64,000 nt of DNA from Isoetes taiwanensis. Its lineage: Eukaryota; Streptophyta; Lycopodiopsida; Isoetales; Isoetaceae. Below, in pieces: positions 49,378 to 60,457 of the stretch. Each line of letters begins with the position of its first letter. Position 1 is the stretch's first letter. The notes beneath the pieces were generated by a model. It was not told where the DNA came from, ran no database searches, and worked only from the letters and a program-made list of their open reading frames with translations. Where the stretch lies: NCBI GenBank assembly GCA_021234155.1, contig JAJEKV010000014.1, forward strand, positions 17,948,652 through 18,012,651. Reading direction: 5' to 3'. A program made the position numbers and the translations under genes.

Positions 49378-49650
49378 TTGCAAGGGGCTCCGCCACAGCC
49401 ACCTGAAGAAGCTTTTGCTGCTATGGGACCTCACGTCCCAAACATTAACATGGTGGATATTCCCTCGGACTCTGATGAAGAAGGAGAAGATTTTTATGAC
49501 AACAAAGATCATCTGAAGGAAGAAAAGCAAGAAGTTAAGGAAGAGGAGGTCACTATGGATATCGACAAGGAAGTAGCCACCTCTGTCATTCCAGAGGTTA
49601 GTGCTATGGGAAATCACATTACCCGCTTCTTCCTTTCAGCATTTAAGTAA
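49378..49650 (+). CDS. acidic open frame in the 5' part of the gypsy element
   Basis: A frame of about 90 codons encodes PQPPEEAFAAMGPHVPNINM, then SDSDEEGEDFYDNKDHLKEE and KQEVKEEEVTMDIDKEVATS, ending FFLSAFK. Very acidic and likely disordered. It may be a gag-like leader or captured host sequence; not recognised. Confidence 0.35.
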   Translation: MQGAPPQPPEEAFAAMGPHVPNINMVDIPSDSDEEGEDFYDNKDHLKEEKQEVKEEEVTMDIDKEVATSVIPEVSAMGNHITRFFLSAFK

Positions 49651-50679
49651 GGACAGGTTCTTTTTGTGGCGCGGGATCTAGCTCCAGAGGTAGAGACATC
49701 ATGGTGGGCACTCCACCTTAGCCGGACATAAGAAGCTCCTACATCGCGTGCTCACATATATGCTTGTGCGACGGGACTTCGCATTGACTGCTCTAGGTAG
49801 GATATCGCACCATGGATGAGCATGAAGCTCCTTGTAGCCGCTTCTTTGGCCACGGCTTATCCCCCGGAGATTGCTTCCGCCGTTGCCCGTGCCATCAGCC
49901 CCGGAGTTACTCTACTTTGACACAATCAGCCACCTCCACCTCCTACGCCAATGGATCATGATGCAGGACCTAGCTCATGAATATAGTTTCTTTGATTATA
50001 GTATATGTCCCTCGGCCATTAAGATATACGTCCTACTTAAACATGCACTTCTATGCCATTCTTAATATAAATTTCGGTATTTTATGTTTGATTTTCTCTC
50101 TCCCCAATGAATGCCTTATATATCTGTTATATGTCAATGATTGTACATCTGATGTGGGGTCTATTGCAGGGACAAACACGCTAGCCTACCCCCACTAATG
50201 GGTAGGAATTTGTCACGCCTCTTCAGGATAAAGCCGCCCACGACTTACGACGTACCATGTGAAGGAGTTGGTCCTATTGGGATTACACATACGAGGAAGC
50301 ACTCTTCGATGTGGATGATCAACTTTGGGAACTATATCGAGCAATGACAATTTGTTCAATCTCTTGATCATAAGCCCGACCATGGAGTACCAGGATATCA
50401 TGCTCTGGGCTTGGCAGATGTATAATCTGTTGTGGTCAGCAAGGGATAGTACCCTTCATTCGATACTGAATCCACTCACATCTCCAACTGACTATGCTTA
50501 TGTATAATATCTTGTATAAATAAAATTTCATATTCTGTTTGTCCATTCGAGCACTATGTTAAATCTGACGTCAGTTTCTACTCTAACATCAAGTATTTTC
50601 TTTCTTAATAGTGTTATTATAACAATCCTTAAATGTTGTGCTTATTTTAATCTTATCTATATTTTAGACGGTGTACGTC

Positions 50680-51595
50680 CCCCTCCATGGGCGACACTCG
50701 TGCAACCCGGTCGTCTCACTCCAGAACAGAAGCTCATACTTATGAAGCGCCAGCTTACTAGCTCCAAGCTTATGTACTTCAGAACAATCCACTACCAGTA
50801 CTGCAAGAATATGGCCCTTAGATTCCCGCTATAGCAAATCATCAGCCACCACCGCTATCTGCTCCAGCTACATCCACACACTCAAAGCGTACACGGAGCA
50901 GTTCATCATCTGATGCCAGTTCTGAATCGTCCGAGTCATCGGAGACCTCTGAATCAGCAGATGATCATGCATGAGGATTGACACGAGGCAGATGCCGATA
51001 TAAGGTTTTTGCCAAAGCTTTCAAATCTCACTATGTTCCCAGAGCTCATCGCTACCAACAAATTCAAACTTTTTACCGCCTGGAACAAAAGAATATGACA
51101 GTCCAAGCATACACAGATGAATTTATGCATTTATGATTGTATGTTCCAGGAATAAATGAATGAAGGGCAGTTGAAGGATATATTGAGGGGTTATCCCCCA
51201 CTTTCAGGAAAATGGTCCGAGCCATAGATCCCAAAACAGTAGCAGAAGCCGATGCTAAAGCTCTTAACTTGGAGGAGGACACTCCTAAGTACCAGCCACC
51301 ACGCCCTTCTCCCTTTGGTCAAAACAGGGGCTATACACCATATCGGGGACGCTCACCTAGCCTCGGGCCTCCCTCGTTGGTTGGATATCAGAAACAAGAT
51401 AAGAAAGTTTCATTTACTATGTCAGATAAGTTTGCTAGTACCAGGGGAGCTGTCCAAGACATTCTCCAGGCAATTCCGAGGGAATCTCGTGAGCAATTAC
51501 GAAGAGACAAAGCCTGTTATCAGTGCTTCCGTCTGGGACATCGTATGCAGGAATGTCCATACACTGCTCAAGCTGCTCTTGCCGAAGTGGATTGA
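50680..51595 (+). pseudogene. gypsy gag with CCHC zinc knuckle
   Basis: After a proline-rich stretch the frames give AFKSHYVPRAHRYQQIQTFY and RLEQKNMTVQAYTDEFMHL, the classic plant gypsy gag core, interrupted by stops. From 51,212 an open frame reads VRAIDPKTVAEADAKALNLE and ends with the zinc knuckle CYQCFRLGHRMQEC (C-x2-C-x4-H-x4-C, about 51,516-51,557), which binds RNA in the capsid. Broken by at least two stops in the capsid part. Confidence 0.8.
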
Positions 51596-51599
51596 GATG

Positions 51600-51936
51600 A
51601 TGTCATGGGCCCAACTGAACCAGATATCGTTGTAGATGACGAGGCACCAGACTATATACAAGGTGAGTCCCACATTTATGCCACTATTGAAACAGGTCAA
51701 GCAGATCTTCTGTCATATCCATATGGTTGGCCAAGTAGATCGTAGACCCTTTATCATCCTTATGGACACGGGTAATATGCACAATTTTGCTTCACCTAGA
51801 ATTGCATAAGCTTTACAGCTTACTCCTTTGAAGTCAAAGCCACGTCCAGTCACGCTGGCTAGTGGGGTCGTACGCCATACTCAAAGGTCGACGTATCAAT
51901 TTGAATATTCAATTGTCAGGAGCATCCGTTGCTCTA
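51600..51936 (+). pseudogene. gypsy protease, N-part (interrupted)
   Basis: Frames downstream of gag include FIILMDTGNMHNFASPRIA, the aspartic protease active-site motif (D-T-G; canonical form D-S/T-G-A-T-H-N-F). The coding sequence ends at gctcta (51,936), where the DNA transposon begins, and resumes at 60,458 with the protease C-terminal sequence. Stops are also present. Confidence 0.75.
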
Positions 51937-51958
51937 GGGTAAAAGCATGAAAGAGTGT
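51937..51958 (+). repeat. left terminal inverted repeat
   Basis: gggtaaaagcatgaaagagt plus gt. It pairs with 60,436-60,457, one mismatch in 22. Preceded by the tcta target duplication. Confidence 0.9.
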
Positions 51959-52214
51959 ACGTACATCGTACTGAATTGAAGGACGAATTTGTGCTTTTTT
52001 TGGGTACATTTTAGATGTACATCAAGATACTCTGGTTTGTCGTTTTGTGTCAGGTTTGCAATGATTGCAAGATCATCCCTGACAGCGCCCCCGAAATTCT
52101 TGGTGAACCACCGAACTACCAAACCAATTCGAATGGATCCGTCCCTCCCTTTCCCAAATTCCCCCCTTTCACAGGACAAACACCGAACAAATTCCAGAAG
52201 CAAACACATACCAA

Positions 52215-55167
52215 TTGAATCTACAAGAAATACAAATCAATCTGTTCATGGAAGGTGAGAATTCCAATGGAAGTGGTGGTTCTAAGCGCAAGTATGCCGA
52301 CATTGGACAGTGTTATGCCAGAAAACAAATAAAGCAGCGTGTTGACAGGTCGGTGGATTGCATCCTCAATTGCTTGCAAACGCTACGTCCAGATCAAAGA
52401 TTAGATTTTTGTGCTCGTTTGTTGCAAGATGACATGCTTTTTTCTTTTTTCGAACCTGTAATTGGAAATCCTTCCGAAGTTATTGTTATGAAATCAATGA
52501 TCAGAAACTTGAAAGATGGGCTTCAAGAAGTAAAGTCTGCTAGTAGCAAAGATAAATTGGCTGCAAAACATTCACTATCAATGATTGTTGGAAAAAAAGA
52601 GATATAAACAAGAATGTTTCTTCAAAATTGCTAAAGATACGACCAATAAATTTATCCAAAGCTGCAGCAAGAAGGAAGATAATGTCGTTAAGTGGAGCAA
52701 ATGTATGGGCTTTGGCAGGAAGGATGCCAAGATCAAATAGAATCGATGATTCAATCAAATGTCAGGTTCGTGAATTTTGGCTTGATAATACCAAAGTTTC
52801 ACCAAATTTTAGAGATGTCATGAAGAGGAGAACACAAGCAATACAATACCTTGATATCTCACAGGTTTGCTCTTGTAATTGAATCAATTCAGTTTTGGAG
52901 ATTATGTTTTCTTCCAAAATTCTTTCATGACTTTCTTCTGTACATTCTAGTTATGTTCCGAGTGACCTATTAATGAATACACATTCATGAAATGTATTGC
53001 ATTTTACATTGTTCATACATATGTACATTAGATGTACTGATATTGTAACATTAATGTGATGTACTAATATTGTGACATTAATTAGATGTACATTAGATGT
53101 ACATTGGATGTACATTAGATCTACAGTAACAGATCAGTGGAACTGTTGGATGTACATTAGATGTACTGATGTACATTAGATGTACATTAGATATATAGTA
53201 ACATATCAGTGGAACTGTTGGATGGACATTTTATGTACATAGAACATACATTAAATGTACAATTGTATAGTTCAATACTCTGGATGCATCTGGTTGCCGA
53301 CATCATTTTGCTAACATGGTCTTTAATGCTTTTGTTATTGCAGTCTGAGCTTTATCAACAGTTTGTATATCAGAATCCTGATACCAAAATTCGCCTTCGA
53401 CAGTTCGAGTATCTGAAACCTGATTGCATAAGGAAATTGAAGGAGAGAAACACATGTTATTGTGTCAAACATGAGCAAACAGATCTGTACAGAAAGGCCT
53501 TCAATGATATGAGGAGATCCCTACATGTTAATTGCACTTGTGCCCGATTAATCTCATTGCATCCCAAAAAACAATGGAGTATGTCAAGCAAACAAGAAGA
53601 CTTTTGATAATGTTAGTATCTTGTGGAGGTCAACAGTTTGCGAGAAATATGTGACGGATGAATGGCATAAATTAAAATGCATCAAAGGTGAATGTGATGA
53701 ATGTGGAGTGAAGAAATTAGACATTTGTCCAAAAGAGGAAGATGGTCGACTGGCAAGTATATGCATATGTCAATGAGCCATCCAAAAAAGGTACATCCAG
53801 AAGGCTTAGATTAGTTGATCGAATGACAAAGCATCCGCTTTTGTTAAAGAACATGAAAAATCAGCTTGCTAAGTTTACGATCATAACTTTTACAAAGACA
53901 ATCGGCAGAGCAAACAGTTTAAAAGATGTGTTGAGAAACTCCCTGGATAATAGTGTGTTGTCTGTTGTTGACTTTGCGCAGAACTACACATTGAAACCAA
54001 GGGCGAAAGTGCAATCCGAGCATTGGAATCCTGATCAAATTAGTATTTTGGTCCATATTTCAATGATGAAAATAGAAGGTAAGCTTAAAAAACAAAGTGC
54101 ATTTCTATGTTTCGATGACGGAAGCATGACACTCATTTTGTGCAACATGGTTTTAAATTACATTTGGGGTGGCTTAAGAATAATGCGGTGGGACACATAA
54201 ACCTTCATTATGTGTAGTCGGATGGTTGTGCATCTCAATTCAAATCAAGACGGGCATGGTATGGAATCTGTAGATACCATATTGAAAATAAAATTCGAGT
54301 GATATGGAATTTCTTTGGATCTGGCCATGGGAAAGGCACACATGATGGCGGCGAGGCTGGTATAGCAAAGTTGTGGCTTGAGAGTGAGCAGAGAAAACAA
54401 AATGGCATGCCGATGGCAAAAGAAAAGAACGGCTTTTGCGGTTTTTAAGGACCAAGAAATCGGATTGTGAAAGGGTGTTTTGGGAGGTTGGAAAAAGCAG
54501 ATGTGAACAAAAAAGCAAGCATTCAATTGCAAGACTTTACCTGGTACTCAGCAGATACATTCTGTGTCAACTATAAACCCAGCAGATCCAACAAAGTTGT
54601 TGTAGACCACTCTCGTGCTTTTGTGATGCTTGCATGAACTTCAATTGGTTGAATTGTGAGAACATTAAACATTGTGGAGAATGGTCTCTAAAAAGTTTGG
54701 AGCCCACAGATCATATTGCCTCTCGTGGTGAAGCTGAAAATGATGTGGATGTTTTATATGCAGAAGACGAGGCTGGTTTAGATGACACTGTAGGAGTTTC
54801 AGATGTATTTGTGTCTTTTGCAGCACCAGACAATGTGGAAGGTGTTTCATACTATGTTCTCATGTGCACCAGGGAAAAGCATGCATTGGAAGAAGATTCA
54901 ATTGATGACTATGGAAATGAATACTCTGCTGGCACTAGTGTCATTGAAGGACAATATTATGAACTAATCCCAGGCTGCCACAATAAGTATAAACTGCTTC
55001 CTACTAAGAATGTTTTGGTGCCTGCAGAATATGTGATTGGGGTACGAATCCCATTCAAGAAAGTAAATCACAAGCTGAAAGGGGCAAGCACAGCATTTCA
55101 CTTGCCAGATGAAGTCCATGAGACATTGTTATCACAACTTCCAACAATTGTAGATGACATGGACTAA
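52215..55167 (+). pseudogene. transposase-like gene of the nested DNA transposon
   Basis: The N-part (ATG 52,215 or 52,248) reads QCYARKQIKQRVDRSVDCIL and LRPDQRLDFCARLLQDDMLF. A frameshift in an A7 run near 52,595 leads to INLSKAAARRKIMSLSGANV. An intron (52,865-53,343, in phase) precedes SELYQQFVYQNPDTKIRLRQ, FEYLKPDCIRKLKERNTCYC and a Cys-rich stretch (C-x2-C type near 53,690). The catalytic-like region has VVDFAQNYTLKPRAKVQSEH (Asp at 53,970), SDGCASQFKSRRAWYG (Asp at 54,221) and FFGSGHGKGTHDGGEAGIAK. The C-part has CFCDACMNFNWLNC and, from 54,634, a 177-codon open frame. At least five frameshifts and a TAG just before SDG inactivate it. The D...D motif pattern fits a DDE/DDD-type cut-and-paste transposase; family by inference. 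Confidence 0.75.
53020..53265. repeat. TGTACA-rich array in the transposase intron
   Basis: About a dozen units of atgtacattagatgtaca-type sequence, with imperfect palindromic tgtaca cores, lie inside the 479-bp intron about 1.1 kb from the left end. The same motif recurs at 51,955-52,025, 55,235-55,280 and 58,965-59,440. Confidence 0.85.
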
Positions 55168-55463
55168 GTCAGATCTGTGGTACTTTCCAGAAATATTGTA
55201 ATACTTTGTTCATGGACTACTTCAGAAGTGCATTAGGTACAACAATGTACATCTTATGTACATCTGTTGTACATTCCAGAAATATTATAAAAATTTGTTA
55301 AGTGTAAGTTGATTAGAATTGAACATAAGAAAGTTGAATTGCATAAACATTAAAAATAGTTTCAGTCATGGCAAAGATAAGAAATGAACAGGTTTTCATG
55401 TACAAATGGTTGATATATTTATATTGTGGACATAAATACAACACACCTGAAAATAAGCATGGT
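55168..55463. other. intergenic gap between the two convergent transposon genes
   Basis: AT-rich, with a short TGTACA cluster (caatgtacatcttatgtaca, 55,235-55,265). Both genes end here, so it should hold both polyadenylation regions. Confidence 0.6.
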
Positions 55464-56182
55464 TCATAATTCATGGCCTAGCTTCAAAGTGTCAGTAGGA
55501 GCCTGATATCTTATGACTATTGCATCGTGTCTTCCAGCCCGCCAAGAGGCTGAAGAGATATCCTCTAAAGCAGTAGTCCATGCGGTTTTTATAGCACGTG
55601 CCACTGGCAAACCTTTCCATCCTACATGGCCTGCATCTTCCAGGACACGTGCCTTCCCCCAAGGGTTGTGCAACAAGTGATTTGCTGCCAATATACATTG
55701 CATGGTTGCTAGTTCCTGACTATTTCCCATGTGGCCAACCTTTTCCCAAAGTCCAGAAAAAGCAGTATAGAAGCGACAATCGGTCCCCAACCCTATGTAC
55801 TTGCAGCTTGTGTTGGTTTGTATTACCTCTGGGTGCAGCAGAACTCTATCTCTTAGTTTCTTAATAGTCTTTTGTGTTTCAGTCCATTCATCTACAAAGC
55901 AAATGAAGATCACTTAATTATGTATACACACTCATAATTGTACCAATAAGAAAGACAGTAAAAACAGAGTACTCAAGTGCAATGAACAAAAACTTTGATA
56001 CATATATTCATAACTGGAGAATTTGTACATCAGTCAAAGTCTGTACCAACAATGGGCCAATCGAGAGGCCAATAACATGATGGCAGTTTCTCCATTCCTT
56101 GCTCCATATATTGACTAAATTTAGGCAGCAGAGCACCCAAGTTGCTGCCATACATTAGTCATTGGATGCTCTTTCACATAAA

Positions 56183-56751
56183 CTATACCATCTTTAGCCA
56201 TTTGAATCCATTAAGCCATGGAATGAGCTCCATGACAAGCAATCTGTCGCCAGCTAATATCGGTGTCCAAGAGAAAGGACATATGTAGCTTCCTACAGGA
56301 TTCAGAGTGGATTTGTATCTTTCATCGTCGATCAGAACTGTATTTCCATAGTACTCTGGGTACTCTTTCCATACCACAGCTAATGGTTTCACAAACAACC
56401 CCTTTTGAGGTTCAATAGGGTGTTTGTGTGGCAGAGTCTAACACTGCTCCTGGTTGTAAACAAACTTCAGCTTTATGGAAAGAACATCACAAATATGATC
56501 CACAATTGGTTGAAGATTTTTAGAAGTGAGTGAAGACCAGATGGCAACATCAAACCCTTCTCTTACAAATGCTAACAGTGATGCTAACCCTGGCCTGCAG
56601 TAAAAAAACATGTTTCCTAAATTGAATTGAAGCTCATCTTTCTGGATCTGTTGGTATCTTAAGTTAATATTTTCATTCTTGTGCACACTCTTGCCCAACA
56701 CGGAATTTAAGTCAAAGATAATGAGCTTTCTCCCTGACTTAGATGATTCAC
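56183..56751 (-). pseudogene. FCP1/NIF-type HAD phosphatase domain of the transposon gene
   Basis: Motif order matches the FCP1-homology (NLI-interacting factor) HAD fold: motif I IFDLNSVLG; YCRPGLASLL before motif II; VAIWSSLTSKN (Ser of motif II); FVKPLAVVWKEYPEYYGN then TVLIDDERYKSTLNP (motif III/IV Asp pair). Motif I has Asn and lacks the second Asp of D-x-D-x-T/V, so catalysis is doubtful even without the TAG at ~56,440. FCP1-type domains dephosphorylate Ser/Thr, classically the RNA polymerase II tail; any such role here is inference. Confidence 0.75.
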
Positions 56752-58964
56752 CTGTCAGCAAGAAAACACTTGAGAGTCTATTCACAATTGATAATTACAT
56801 TTCAGATTACACAATTGAGAAAACACATTGATAATTACACAATTGTTATTTGCACAGGTGTAAGTGAGACAAAAAAAAATCATTTTTTAATTATTTATTG
56901 AGGACAAAGAAGCTCAGAGCATGGCTCATACAAAACTGTAATTTACAAACAAGTCAAAGAGACTATCTACCCTGTGTAGGAACAACTGTTTGTATATTCA
57001 TCTCGCCTTCTACAATTAATGCCTCCATTAGATGATCCCTCCGTGACTTGGCATAGGCATCAGTGAACCAACTAGGTGTCATCTGCATGGTGCACAAGTA
57101 TTAGAGGACTATACCAACAAATAACTAATAGGAAAATAACATGTTCTACTTACAAAAATGGAGCATGGCTTTGCAGCAACCATGGCATCTATGAATTTGT
57201 GCATGTAAGCCACAATGTACATGCAAGGGTTGCTGGTACTAGTTTCTGGCACTTTAGGACAGAAGACAGGAGCATCAAAGTTCTTCCTACCATGGCTTAA
57301 GCTGTTGGATCCCAGCATCATGTTATTGATCACAAGCTTATGAAACCTGCAAAATTGCAATGTGAGAATAAACAAAGCACAAGAAATTGCAATATGAGAA
57401 TAATCAAATCATAAAAAACAAAACAGAAACTCATACTTACTTCTGGACCACTTTAGCATCGGGTACATAGCCTTTGACAGGAGAGAGGATCTGTATACTT
57501 GGGCTAGCTATAGATGGAAAAGTGCTTTTCAATGGACCAGCAAGTACAAATATTGCCAATGCCACATTTGGGCCTTGCAGAATTGGAACAAATATGCATT
57601 GGCATCTTGTAATCAAAATGCCATCCAGCCTTTCCTTTATGTTAGTGTTCTATGCATCTGCCCCCCCTGTACTTGAGGGAATTCATAAAATTCTGGAAGC
57701 TGTCCGGTCGTAACATAAAAAACTTGTGTTTCCAATCAGATGAAAGACAGCTACAAAGGTACCTGCACACAAATCCAGAATACATATTAATACATAAGAT
57801 GAGTGACTTAGGGAATGAAATAACATAAATATGTTGAAATGCTAGCCTACCTCCCATAGACATCTACCATCTTAGAGGTCAAGTCCAGCTTCCAGCAGAA
57901 CTCGTCAACATCACTTTGAAAGACAGAGGGTGCAGGCTTAGGAGGACAGTCCCTATAAGGAGTGAATGGAACCAACCTTTTCAGTCGGTCCACTAAACTG
58001 TACAAGGAAACAACAGCATTAGCAAAAGAATATATCTATTGTAATCAATTGTATATTACTCACCTTGTTTTTTCATCACCTGCTTCAGCATCTTCTGTGG
58101 ACTGCTACACCTTCTTTGTTATCACATCAATATCTGCTTGTAGGTCCTCCTCTTCATCTTCCAGTTCCGACTCAGCAGGATCATTTTCCTTCAGGCCTGC
58201 GATCGTGTCCTATGTACAAAAAAGATGTGGTTAATTATCATAAATCTGAGATGTTTAACAAGATTAGCTCATCTTGCACATACCTCTTTCTTGGTGGTGG
58301 TGGCACTTTTTTGCCTGGAGATTTTCTTTTCGGAGGACATTTTTTTGTTGCTGGAGATTTTGCCTGTTTTTTGCCTCTTGGAGTTACATCACCAGCATTC
58401 TTTTGCCTCCTCTTTGGAGTGGACTCAACTACCAACTCAACTTCTGCTTCCCTGCACTCTCTTGGGTGGTAATCTAGATCTGTGTCCATTGTAGCTTCTG
58501 TAACAGGTACAGAACTGGCACCTGCAGATGATGCTGAGACAGAAGCTAAATCTTTCTTAGGAGCTTCTCCAATTACTAATTTAGCACTTGGTGATGAAAG
58601 TGTTTCTGTTGGAGCAGTCAGTGAAGGCTCTGCACCTGCAACTGCTTTAGCTTTCTCAATTGCCATCCTCTCTATTTCCTCAATTTCACGTTGCCATGTT
58701 CGAAGAGGCACTGTTGCAGATGGTTCTATTACCGGCACTGTAAATGTCATTGGTGATCTGGAGCTGGAAGGTTCTGGGTCTACAGATTCGGTGTGCTTAT
58801 GGTCACTAAAATCTGTAAAGAGAGTCGATGCAGATGGCTCAAGAACATCAGCCATGAAAGGTGCTTCTGGGATAGGAACAACCTCATCTGCAAACAAAGA
58901 AATGATCTAAATTTCAATAGACATAAAAGAACATGAAAACAGAACTTAAACAATGAGAAATATC

Positions 58965-59440
58965 AGGTACATTCTGCTTCAACATGTACATAAAATGTAC
59001 ATAAAATGTACCAAATGTACGTAACTACATTTAACTGTAGCCAAATGTACATGTAATGTACCTCAATGTACATAGATGTACCTCAATGCACCCAGATGTA
59101 CATCAGATGTACCCAGGTATCCAGTTAGGAAATGTAGATCTATGCCCAAAAAAAGCACATATATGTAAAAAATGCACATACTTATGAATCTATCTACAGA
59201 TGAACTCTAAAAATAAATGCATGTACATCTATTTGCAGATGTAGACTCCATTAGATACATGTACAACTGATACATCTGCAGTCCAAGCTCAAAAATAAAA
59301 GCATCAATAAACAAGCAAATATATGCCTATGTACCTCTGCTTACAGATGTACACTAAAAGTTATACATGTACAAGGAATAGCAATGCACTGAAAGCCATA
59401 TACATGTAGAACTATGCAGATTACAATAACAAATATGAAT
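58965..59440. repeat. TGTACA/GATGTACA-rich array in the multidomain gene's intron
   Basis: Dense tgtacataaaatgtacat- and aatgtacatagatgtacctc-type units occupy 58,965-59,105 and thin out to 59,440, inside the 595-bp intron and about 1.0-1.5 kb from the right end. It mirrors the array at 53,020-53,265 near the left end. Confidence 0.85.
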
Positions 59441-60435
59441 TAAGAGAAATATAAGTTTAAATTAATTGAGAGCAATGCATACCTTTCACAGCAGGGAAAC
59501 CAAGCTGAATTCGAATGCCATCATTCCAGATGCAACCTTTTATGCAATTCTGTTTTTCATGGACCGGATGACACAAGCAGAAGAGGCAATAAGCATCTCT
59601 GCATGGAGCTAGCAACAACAAACCAGATTTGCCAAAGCCTTGGCCACAACAGGTACATGAACTGAATGTGATGAACTGCTCTATAGAAGTAGCTCCTACA
59701 GGGTAGGGCCTCGGGTGCAGAACAATAGGTCCTGCTCTCCCCATAAAATCCAAAATCTGTGAATGCCTTTGCTGAACCAATTCAATGCAATTAAGTTTTT
59801 CCTTTGCTTGTTCAATTGAGATTTCATGCATTTCAATTTCTTTAGTTGCTTCCTGCAAACCAATTTCTAGCTTAGAAGAGTGCTGCTCTTTCTCATGTCT
59901 ACTTATAACCAAGTCTTCCAACTTGTACTTCAACACTCCGAAGCTAACTTGATTTCCAGCAGGATCCTGGGACAATTTGTCAAATTCCAATTTTGTCTCA
60001 TCTATTTTCTGGGAAATCTGCTGCAGATCTTCAGATAGCATATCCTTTCTACCCTCCTCCGGCTGATGACCTTCAATGCATCCCTCTTTTTTTCTTCCAG
60101 TGCTTCTACTTCATTCAATAGGTTAGTTTTCTCCTCCGACCCATGCTTAAGTAACTGCTTTATTGTGTCAACATCTGATCTAAAATAACCCATAGCTCTA
60201 ATATTCTGCTGCAATACGGTGTCCTATTTGATATTTGAGGATTTACCTGTTGTAAGGTCCTCGAGGCAAACCAGGAAAGAATTTGGTAAATAATTTCAAA
60301 ATCCGAAAATGGTGCGGTTTTAGAGTGGTGGATAGCATTAATCATGGCAGTTACTAGCGGATCATGATGACAGTTATTCCAAAAAAATGTGCATTCGGTA
60401 CATATGTATATGTACAAAAAGGGCTACATTTATAG

Positions 60436-60457
60436 ACACCCTTTCATGCTTTTACCC
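60436..60457 (-). repeat. right terminal inverted repeat
   Basis: Reverse complement reads gggtaaaagcatgaaagggt plus gt. Followed by tcta and then the resumed gypsy protease sequence. Confidence 0.9.

Larger units (their letters stand above)
55464..60417 (-). pseudogene. multidomain transposon-borne gene: coiled coil, Cys cluster, basic linker, Ulp1-like?, FCP1-like phosphatase
   Basis: Exons on the minus strand: ~60417-60247, 60208-59483, 58887-58284, 58209-58064, 57997-57851, 57762-57441, 57346-57154, 57082-56971, 56751-~56180, 55891-55464. The N-half is a coiled coil (TIKQLLKHGSEEKTNLLNEV), then a Cys/His cluster (SCTCCGQG, CRDAYCLFCLCH). Next comes a Ser/Pro-rich exon ending in basic, NLS-like KR blocks, then an acidic exon. 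A possible Ulp1/C48-like stretch has CQCIFVPILQGPNVALAIFV and STSNPCMYIVAYMHKFIDAM; the catalytic His is not evident. The FCP1/NIF phosphatase domain has KLIIFDLNSVLG (D-x-N where D-x-D-x-T is usual), FYCRPGLASLLAFV, VAIWSSLT and NTVLIDDERYKSTLNPVGSY. A C-terminal domain ends at 55,464. Defects: frameshift in an A7 run (~60,085), TAG in the acidic exon, TAG within the FCP1 domain at ~56,440. Confidence 0.65.
51937..60457. mobile_element. 8.5-kb DNA transposon nested in the gypsy protease (Sola-like, inferred)
   Basis: The left end (51,937) reads gggtaaaagcatgaaag-agtgt; the right end read inward on the other strand is gggtaaaagcatgaaag-ggtgt, so terminal inverted repeats match 21 of 22 bp. 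Both ends are flanked by tcta (51,933-51,936 and 60,458-60,461), a 4-bp target duplication, and the gypsy coding sequence is continuous across the site. Inside are two convergent genes: a transposase-like gene (52.2-55.2 kb, plus) and a multidomain gene with an FCP1-like phosphatase (60.4-55.5 kb, minus). A 4-bp duplication with GGG termini and this transposase style fits the Sola superfamily, by inference from memory of that group. Damaged copy. Confidence 0.85.

Noticed and set aside
57154-57762. Firm Ulp1/C48 protease call
   Set aside because: The strand-helix pattern is suggestive, but the catalytic His-Asp-Cys triad cannot be pointed out with confidence, so it is reported only as possible.
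60209-60246. 38-bp intron in the multidomain transposon gene
   Set aside because: GT-AG borders exist, but 38 bp is shorter than plant introns normally are; a small insertion or misread is as likely.
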